From Bacillus_P idriensis_A (lineage in GTDB: Bacteria; Bacillota; Bacilli; Bacillales; Bacillaceae): a stretch of DNA of 64,000 nt. Under the pieces are notes generated by a model. It was given only the letters and a program-made list of their open reading frames with translations, did not search any database and was not told the origin of the DNA. Shown piece after piece: positions 59,089 through 64,000 of this stretch (its first letter is position 1; every line of letters begins with the position of its first letter). The position numbers and the translations under genes are program-made. Where the stretch lies: NCBI RefSeq assembly GCF_050483325.1, contig NZ_JBCMYF010000025.1, positions 1 to 64,000 of the forward strand, in the 5' to 3' direction.

Positions 59089-60597
59089 TTGAACACATAT
59101 AAAGATTTCTTAAAAAAACTCCTGATTAATTATTTTATTGGATCTTTCATAGCTGTCTTTGGAATCGGCTCTTTATTCATGTTTTCCACTCTAGTCATCT
59201 CTGTTCTTGAAATAGGGATTCTGCTGCTTATATTATGTATATCCATTGTTTGCATGGGGCTTTGTGAATGGTATTCCTTCAAAAAGCATATAGATCCGAT
59301 CAAGCGGGTATTCAAAAATGGCGATTTATCCATTGAAGCCATCGAAAATGCATTCAGACAAACACATCGCTTTCCATTACTTACGGTTTACCGGATTTTC
59401 GGACCCCATTTGTTCGGTCTATCAATCCCCGCCGTCTTAATAGCAGCAGTGTTTATCAAGTTTGGTTTGCTCAGTCTTCCGCTTTACTATATTCTTCTGG
59501 CCTCAGTGGGTGCAGTCCTTATTGCCGGAATGCACAGCATCATCGAGTTTTTCTTATCATCAAAAGCCGTTAAACCGATGCTGATCGATCTTCGCAATAA
59601 AGCACTGATGCTTCACGGGGCAGATTTAACCGCAGAAGCGGAAATCCATATATCCATTCAGCAGAAGGTGCTGTACAGCGCGATTTATATCGGGGTTTTT
59701 CCCCTCCTCTTATTTACATTGGCTACACAAATTCGCTTTCAGGAAAATGCCGTTCCCCTTTTATCTGAATATTGGAGCTGGGCTATTTTAATCCTAATGG
59801 TGTCTGTCATTTTCGCAGTGTCGGGTGCATTCTTATTGTTTAAAAATATTTCGGAACCGATTGAAAAACTGCAGGATGGTATGTCAGAAGTTGAGCAGGG
59901 GATCCTTTCCTACAGAAATGAAGTGTATTCTGATGAATTTTCAAAATTGATAGCAGGCTTTAATAAAATGATCCGGGGGCTTAGAGAACGAGACCAAATT
60001 AACAGTCAGCTGCTTGAAAGCCTGTATACTACGCTTGCACTTGCACTCGATGCAAGAGATCCTTATACATCCGGCCATTCAGTCCGTGTAGCGGAGTATT
60101 CCGTATTAATAGGCAGAGAAGCAGGATTAAGTGAAGAAAGCCTTGACACCCTCCGCAAATCCGCGCTGCTTCACGATATAGGCAAAATCGGCATTAGGGA
60201 CAGCATTTTGCTGAAGGAAGGACGGCTGACACACTCGGAATTCGAAGAAATAAAAAAGCATCCGGTCATTGGTGCAGGCATCTTATCAAATGTGCAGCCG
60301 GGCGAAATGATGGAGCCGCTCATCCCCGGCGTGAAGTCTCATCATGAACGCTATGACGGCAAAGGTTATCCTGAAGGGCTGTCGGGCGATGATATTCCTT
60401 TATACGGCAGAATAATGGCGGTTGCCGATGCCTATGATGCCATGACATCAGACCGCCCCTACAGACGGGGGATGACAGCTGAAAAAGCGCTGTCCATCAT
60501 CAAGGAAGGGAAAGGCACCCAGTGGGATCCGGTGTTTGCAGAACTATTCCTGAATGTTATGAACAGCCAAAACACGGAAGAATCAAAAACAGTATAA
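59089..60597 (+). CDS. Membrane HD-GYP domain protein (putative c-di-GMP phosphodiesterase)
   Basis: About 502 residues. Two N-terminal helices, two middle helices (about 110-150) and two more (about 195-250) precede a HAMP-like linker (about 250-300, LFKNISEPIEKLQDGM). The HD-GYP domain (about 310-485) follows. HD is in SALLHDIGKIG (about 362), and the GYP loop is SHHERYDGKGYPEGLSG. Such domains hydrolyse c-di-GMP to GMP. It is probably under sigma-D. Start codon is uncertain: TTG 59089 (AAGG 12 nt upstream) or TTG 59077. Confidence 0.88.
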   Translation: MNTYKDFLKKLLINYFIGSFIAVFGIGSLFMFSTLVISVLEIGILLLILCISIVCMGLCEWYSFKKHIDPIKRVFKNGDLSIEAIENAFRQTHRFPLLTVYRIFGPHLFGLSIPAVLIAAVFIKFGLLSLPLYYILLASVGAVLIAGMHSIIEFFLSSKAVKPMLIDLRNKALMLHGADLTAEAEIHISIQQKVLYSAIYIGVFPLLLFTLATQIRFQENAVPLLSEYWSWAILILMVSVIFAVSGAFLLFKNISEPIEKLQDGMSEVEQGILSYRNEVYSDEFSKLIAGFNKMIRGLRERDQINSQLLESLYTTLALALDARDPYTSGHSVRVAEYSVLIGREAGLSEESLDTLRKSALLHDIGKIGIRDSILLKEGRLTHSEFEEIKKHPVIGAGILSNVQPGEMMEPLIPGVKSHHERYDGKGYPEGLSGDDIPLYGRIMAVADAYDAMTSDRPYRRGMTAEKALSIIKEGKGTQWDPVFAELFLNVMNSQNTEESKTV

Positions 60598-60748
60598 GCG
60601 GGAGACAACCGCTTATCCTGTTATATCTTATCCATTTCATGTTTATGAACTCTTTCCAGTACATTTGCTTTTTTTCGAATAAGTTGCATTTTACACATGA
60701 AAACGTATAATTTAGAATAAGCATAAAAACAAAAAAAGGAGAGAAAGA

Positions 60749-61219
60749 ATGGACGATCATAATCGAAACCAGCCATTGAAGCCAACAACTGAAAATATTG
60801 CCAGAGCGATCTATATTGTGAACCGCCATGCAAAAACAGCTCCGGATCCTAAGTTTTTATATACGCTTAAAAAACGTGCACTTCATAAACTGATGACTGA
60901 GGGAAAGGCAAAAAAGGAAGGTCTCCACTTTTCCAATAATCCAAGAAACAGCAAACAGCAATCAGATGTCCTTGTCTCTGCAGGAGAATATTATTTTCAT
61001 ATGCCTCCCACAAAAGAAGACTTCGAAAACCTCCCACATCTTGGTTCACTGAATCAAACGTACCGGAACCCAAAAATTCATTTATCATTAGCAAAAGCTA
61101 AAGCGCTGCTGCAGCAGTATGTTGGCATAAGGGAATCAACGCCTGCTGGATCAGCTCCTAAAAAACCTTCTCCTACATACAAAAAACCAGTCTTTAAACG
61201 TTTAGGCGAAAGCTACTGA
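60749..61219 (+). CDS. ykyB: YkyB family protein
   Basis: 156 residues, PTTENIARAIYIVNRHAKTA near the start, KKRALHKLMTEGKAKKEGLH, EYYFHMPPTKEDFENLPHLG and IHLSLAKAKALLQQYVG. It is highly basic, without membrane helices; function is unknown. AAAGGAGAG precedes the ATG. It lies beside cheV, as in B. subtilis. Confidence 0.9.
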   Translation: MDDHNRNQPLKPTTENIARAIYIVNRHAKTAPDPKFLYTLKKRALHKLMTEGKAKKEGLHFSNNPRNSKQQSDVLVSAGEYYFHMPPTKEDFENLPHLGSLNQTYRNPKIHLSLAKAKALLQQYVGIRESTPAGSAPKKPSPTYKKPVFKRLGESY

Positions 61220-61227
61220 CCGTTGTA

Positions 61228-61265
61228 AATAAGAGCATGATCCATCTCCGGATCATGCTCTTATT
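61228..61265. terminator. Bidirectional terminator
   Basis: AATAAGAGCATGATCC and GGATCATGCTCTTATT form a perfect 16-bp stem between ykyB and the convergent HD gene. Confidence 0.92.
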
Positions 61266-61271
61266 ATCTGT

Positions 61272-61814
61272 CTATTTTCTGAAAAACTCCTCAACCAGAC
61301 GTTTGTACACAAAGAAAAAACTTGGAATCTCTTTAGGTTCAATGTTCATAAAAAGATTTTCAGCAATTGAACGATAATACCATGCCTGTTTGTCTTTGCC
61401 GCGGTTAAACATTCTCCAGATATCATCTCCATGCTTCCTGTGTTCCTTCAATAGGCTTTCCAGGTTATCCAGTTTATCAGCAGCTAAAACCGCTTTTTCC
61501 TCAATACCGGCAGACTGGACTGATTGTATGGTATGCTGCTTTCTTTCTTCCCACGGCAGTGATTTATCTTCGGTATTAAAAGCAACAAGAGACGCAACAT
61601 CCGCACCAAATAACTCATTTATTTGCTGTGGTGAAGTTTCCGTATCCTCCACGGCATCGTGCAAGAATCCAGCTGCAACAACTTCTTCTCTGAAACCAGC
61701 TTTGAAGAGAATGAGCGCTGTGTTCTCCACATGTGTGAAGTACGGCCCTCCGTTAAGTCTCCGGACCTGCCCTTCATGAGCGGCTTCTGCAAATTGTTTT
61801 GCTCTATCTATCAA
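61272..61814 (-). CDS. HD-domain hydrolase of SpoT/MESH1 type
   Basis: 180 residues, single HD domain. Motifs match (p)ppGpp hydrolases: IDRAKQFAEAAHEGQVRR, PYFTHVENTAL, VVAAGFLHDAVEDTE (HD with following ED) and VLAADKLDNLESLLKE. Small alarmone hydrolases remove pyrophosphate from ppGpp; this one lacks a synthetase domain. TTG 61814 is chosen because AGGTGATC lies 9 nt upstream and the protein then starts at the conserved IDRA; upstream in-frame codons overlap that site. cheV ends 24 nt upstream, so the two are probably co-transcribed. Confidence 0.82.
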   Translation of the reverse strand: MIDRAKQFAEAAHEGQVRRLNGGPYFTHVENTALILFKAGFREEVVAAGFLHDAVEDTETSPQQINELFGADVASLVAFNTEDKSLPWEERKQHTIQSVQSAGIEEKAVLAADKLDNLESLLKEHRKHGDDIWRMFNRGKDKQAWYYRSIAENLFMNIEPKEIPSFFFVYKRLVEEFFRK

Positions 61815-61838
61815 ATTTATGTTGATCACCTGCAATTT

Positions 61839-62741
61839 TCAAAGAATAAATTGATCAATAATAGTAATCAGTTCAGCAATTTCAGGTTTGCTGACTTGTG
61901 CATCAGCACCTACTTTTTGACCTTTATGTTTCAAGTCGTTTGTGATTAAAGACGAAAAAATAATGACCGGCAGTACGGCGAGCTTATTATTTTCTTTCAA
62001 TCGTTTCGTTAAATGATGCCCGTCCATTTGCGGCATTTCAATATCGGTAATCACAAGCTGAACTTCATCTTTCACTTCCTTGCCCTCTTCAGACAATGCA
62101 TACAAATACTCATATGCATCTTTCCCATTTTCAAAAAACTCGAGATTCACAAAGCCTGCCTCTTGCAAGGTATCATGAAGAAGCCCTCTCAGTAAAGGAG
62201 AATCCTCTGCAATCACAATTCTTTTTTCTGAACGTTCCCGTTTCCCCATTTTTTTCACTTGATCAATATGAATACCTGATTCGGGATTCAATTCCACCAT
62301 CATTTTCTCAAAATCAGGCAGCAGAATCATCTCGCCCATCCATTTCACAACACCTGTTATTTGACTTTCAAGTCCCTGATAAAGCCTTGATGGCTTTTCG
62401 ATTAAACTCCATGAAATCCGGTGAATTTGTGTCACACTGTGAACATGAAAGATGACTTTTTGCTGATTAAACTCGGTCACAATCAGCTTATCTGACTGCG
62501 GATTTTCACTTTGACCAAGTCCAAGAGCTTTTGCTGCATCGACGACTGGCAGTACTTCTCCCCTAAGCTCAGTGATCCCTTCCACATTTGGATGGGCATG
62601 TGGAACCTTTGTGATGCTTTGGAGCTGAATAATTTCTTTTACTTTTATCACATTAATGCCAAATTTCAGCCCAGCAACTGTAAATTCGACGATTTCTAGT
62701 TCATTTGTTCCGCTTTCTAATAAAATTTCGGTTTGCTGCAT
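61839..62741 (-). CDS. cheV: Chemotaxis adaptor CheV (CheW-receiver fusion)
   Basis: 300 residues. CheW domain (about 15-155, EIVEFTVAGLKFGINVIKVK, VPHAHPNVEGITELRGEVLP), then a receiver domain (about 175-298, RIVIAEDSPLLRGLLHDTLQ, phosphoacceptor Asp in VITDIEMPQMDGHHL, Lys-containing FSSL/VSKPEIAEL end). It couples receptors to CheA. AGAGGAAG precedes ATG. A sigma-D-like -10 (TCCGATAA) lies upstream. Confidence 0.94.
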   Translation of the reverse strand: MQQTEILLESGTNELEIVEFTVAGLKFGINVIKVKEIIQLQSITKVPHAHPNVEGITELRGEVLPVVDAAKALGLGQSENPQSDKLIVTEFNQQKVIFHVHSVTQIHRISWSLIEKPSRLYQGLESQITGVVKWMGEMILLPDFEKMMVELNPESGIHIDQVKKMGKRERSEKRIVIAEDSPLLRGLLHDTLQEAGFVNLEFFENGKDAYEYLYALSEEGKEVKDEVQLVITDIEMPQMDGHHLTKRLKENNKLAVLPVIIFSSLITNDLKHKGQKVGADAQVSKPEIAELITIIDQFIL

Positions 62742-62783
62742 TGTATTCTTCCTCTCTCCGTAAAAAATAACCATATAAGCTTA

Positions 62784-62810
62784 TTATCGGACTGTCTCCT
62801 TTTTTATAAA
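62784..62810 (-). promoter_or_regulatory. Sigma-D-like promoter of cheV
   Basis: TCCGATAA on the minus strand matches the sigma-D -10 GCCGATAT at six of eight positions; the -35 at the right distance (15 nt) is a poor TTTA, and a TAAA is closer. cheV is sigma-D-dependent in B. subtilis, which raises the probability. Confidence 0.45.
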
Positions 62811-62821
62811 GGAAACAAGAT

Positions 62822-62852
62822 AAAAAGCTTGAGACGGCTCTCAAGCTTTTTA
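62822..62852. terminator. Terminator between the MFS gene and cheV
   Basis: AAAAAGCTTGAG and CTCAAGCTTTTT form a 12-bp stem around ACGGCT, flanked by runs of A and T. Confidence 0.88.
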
Positions 62853-62953
62853 TTAGAGGCAGTGTTTGGCGGCTCATCTGCATGGCTGCAGAGAAAAGGG
62901 TCCTTGCAATGGAAGATCCCAAAGAATCTCACCCGGCATTAATAATGGTACAG

Positions 62954-64000
62954 CTATTTATTATCATGCGGGACAAATGAATGAACAATCAGCCCTATCA
63001 AAGCAAGGACCATTAGAGATCCGATGGCAATCCTGCTTGCGATATCGCCGTAATCTGCCAGCACAAGCGTAATCGTCCCGTACAAGAGCGGTCCAGCAAT
63101 AGATGAGACTTTGCCGGAAAAAGCAAAAAGTCCAAAAAACTGACCTCTCTTCTCTTTTGGAGTCAATTCAACTATAAAAGTTCTGGATGTAACCCACATT
63201 GCACCAAGGGAGACACCAAATAAACTGCCCGCAATCCAGAACATCTGCGGATTGACAGCAAATGCTGCAAATGCAAGAGCAATTAGAAGAATAACGGCCA
63301 CAAGTGTAATGCTTCTTTTCGTCCCGATTGACTTTGTAATGTACCCAAAAACAAAAGAACCTGCGATGCTTGCAACTGTAGAGACGAGATATAGAAGGAT
63401 AAACTCGCCTGTTGAAAATCCGACAATGGCCTTTGAATAAATAGCCATCATCGCTATCGCTGTAGCAATCGCATCGTTTAAAAAGAAGTAAGCAATCATG
63501 AACAGAAATGCCGCCCTATGTGTTCGCATATCTTTAAATGTTTGATAAATTTCCTTATAGCCGCTAAGAAATGATGACTTTTTCTGACCCTGCAAAACCT
63601 GCTCTTCTTTTACAAAAAGAAATAATGGCACCGAAAATAGGAGAAACAGCAGTGCTGTCGGAATAAAAGCATGATGATAACCGGAATCTCCAATTAAAGG
63701 ATACACCGTTAATCCAACCAGCGTCCCTACATAACCAACCGCGACTCCAAAACCTGAAATTAAAGGAATTTCTTTCTGTGTTCCAAGATCCGATATCATT
63801 GAATCGTAGAAAATCAAACTGGAATGGTAAAAAAATTTCGCAATGATAAACAGCAAAATGACAAACACTAATGCCAGGGGAAGGCCAAATACGGTTTGGG
63901 AAAAACGTGTCATAGCAAAGACGCCCATTAATATGGTGCAGGCAACAGTTATAAGGGTAAATGGAAGAATATATCGTTTTTTTCTGCCAGATCTGTCAAT
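62954..64000 (-). CDS. MFS transporter, UMF1/YxiO-like, 5' end outside window
   Basis: The reading frame stays open to the right edge, so the start codon lies beyond 64000. The visible 348 codons begin IDRSGRKKRYILPFTLITVA (motif A of helix 2-3) and include nine or so helices. Motif-like segments are LFSVPLFLFVKEEQVLQGQ (central loop) and GSLFGVSLGAMWVTSRTFIV, ELTPKEKRGQFFGLFAFSGK. This resembles YxiO/Atg22-type MFS proteins of unproven substrate. ATG 63928 is an internal Met, not the true start. Confidence 0.85.
   Translation of the reverse strand: MDRSGRKKRYILPFTLITVACTILMGVFAMTRFSQTVFGLPLALVFVILLFIIAKFFYHSSLIFYDSMISDLGTQKEIPLISGFGVAVGYVGTLVGLTVYPLIGDSGYHHAFIPTALLFLLFSVPLFLFVKEEQVLQGQKKSSFLSGYKEIYQTFKDMRTHRAAFLFMIAYFFLNDAIATAIAMMAIYSKAIVGFSTGEFILLYLVSTVASIAGSFVFGYITKSIGTKRSITLVAVILLIALAFAAFAVNPQMFWIAGSLFGVSLGAMWVTSRTFIVELTPKEKRGQFFGLFAFSGKVSSIAGPLLYGTITLVLADYGDIASRIAIGSLMVLALIGLIVHSFVPHDNK

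Overview
The window is a chromosomal segment of a low-GC, endospore-forming Bacillaceae bacterium. The reason is synteny: read right to left, the genes follow the Bacillus subtilis order cheV-ykyB-ykuC-ykuD-ykuE-fadH-ykuI-ykuJ-ykzF-ykuK-abbA-darB(ykuL)-ccpC-ykuNOP-dapH-dapL-ykuS-ykuT-ykuU-ykuV, then yknU-yknV-yknWXYZ and sipT. It is not B. subtilis itself: several blocks are added or missing, and a private family of structured intergenic repeats is scattered through it. I see no rRNA, tRNA, transposase, phage or CRISPR array.

Layout. 0-5 kb: DUF1499 protein, DUF4349 lipoprotein, signal peptidase SipT, a LysE-type exporter, an AGCS amino acid:cation symporter and a DUF218 protein. 5-13 kb: the yknWXYZ efflux operon, preceded by a textbook sigma-W promoter, and the heterodimeric ABC exporter YknU/YknV. 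13-15.4 kb: small accessory genes (GrpB-like, DUF6440, VOC, maa) and probable gene remnants. 15.4-27.7 kb: what looks like a complete reductive pyrimidine (uracil/thymine) catabolic locus: beta-ureidopropionase-like nitrilase, PreT, PreA, dihydropyrimidinase, NCS1 permease, an unknown 71-aa protein, a PucR-type regulator, CoA-acylating semialdehyde dehydrogenase and a class III aminotransferase. Together they would take uracil to beta-alanine, then malonate semialdehyde and acetyl-CoA. The locus sits where B. subtilis carries rok and the molybdopterin genes.

27.9-38.2 kb: acetate transporter with a cre-like site, cold-shock protein, YkuV/YkuU thiol-redox proteins, MscS channel YkuT, the acetylated lysine-biosynthesis pair DapH/DapL, and the flavodoxin operon ykuNOP behind a promoter with two Fur boxes. 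38.3-47.3 kb: transporters, the c-di-AMP receptor DarB, the AbrB antirepressor AbbA, a metallo-beta-lactamase-fold/glutaredoxin pair and a manganese catalase. 47.6-64 kb: a signalling-rich stretch with the c-di-GMP-type EAL protein YkuI, a PAS-PAS-GGDEF-EAL protein, a membrane HD-GYP protein behind a near-consensus sigma-D promoter, polyphosphate kinase and exopolyphosphatase, a SpoT/MESH1-type HD hydrolase, and CheV. An MFS gene runs off the right edge.

Non-coding structure is the least ordinary part. There is (1) an interspersed family of about 100-150 bp elements with ends like TAAGAAAAGCGC and TATACTTTCTTA, whose nested stems appear to co-vary between copies; one copy lies inside the pyrimidine locus between preT and preA. 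There is (2) a tandem array of 21-bp units, each carrying the palindrome AATTAATT, upstream of the mmsA-aminotransferase pair. All assignments rest on reading the sequence and on family knowledge from memory; no database search was run.
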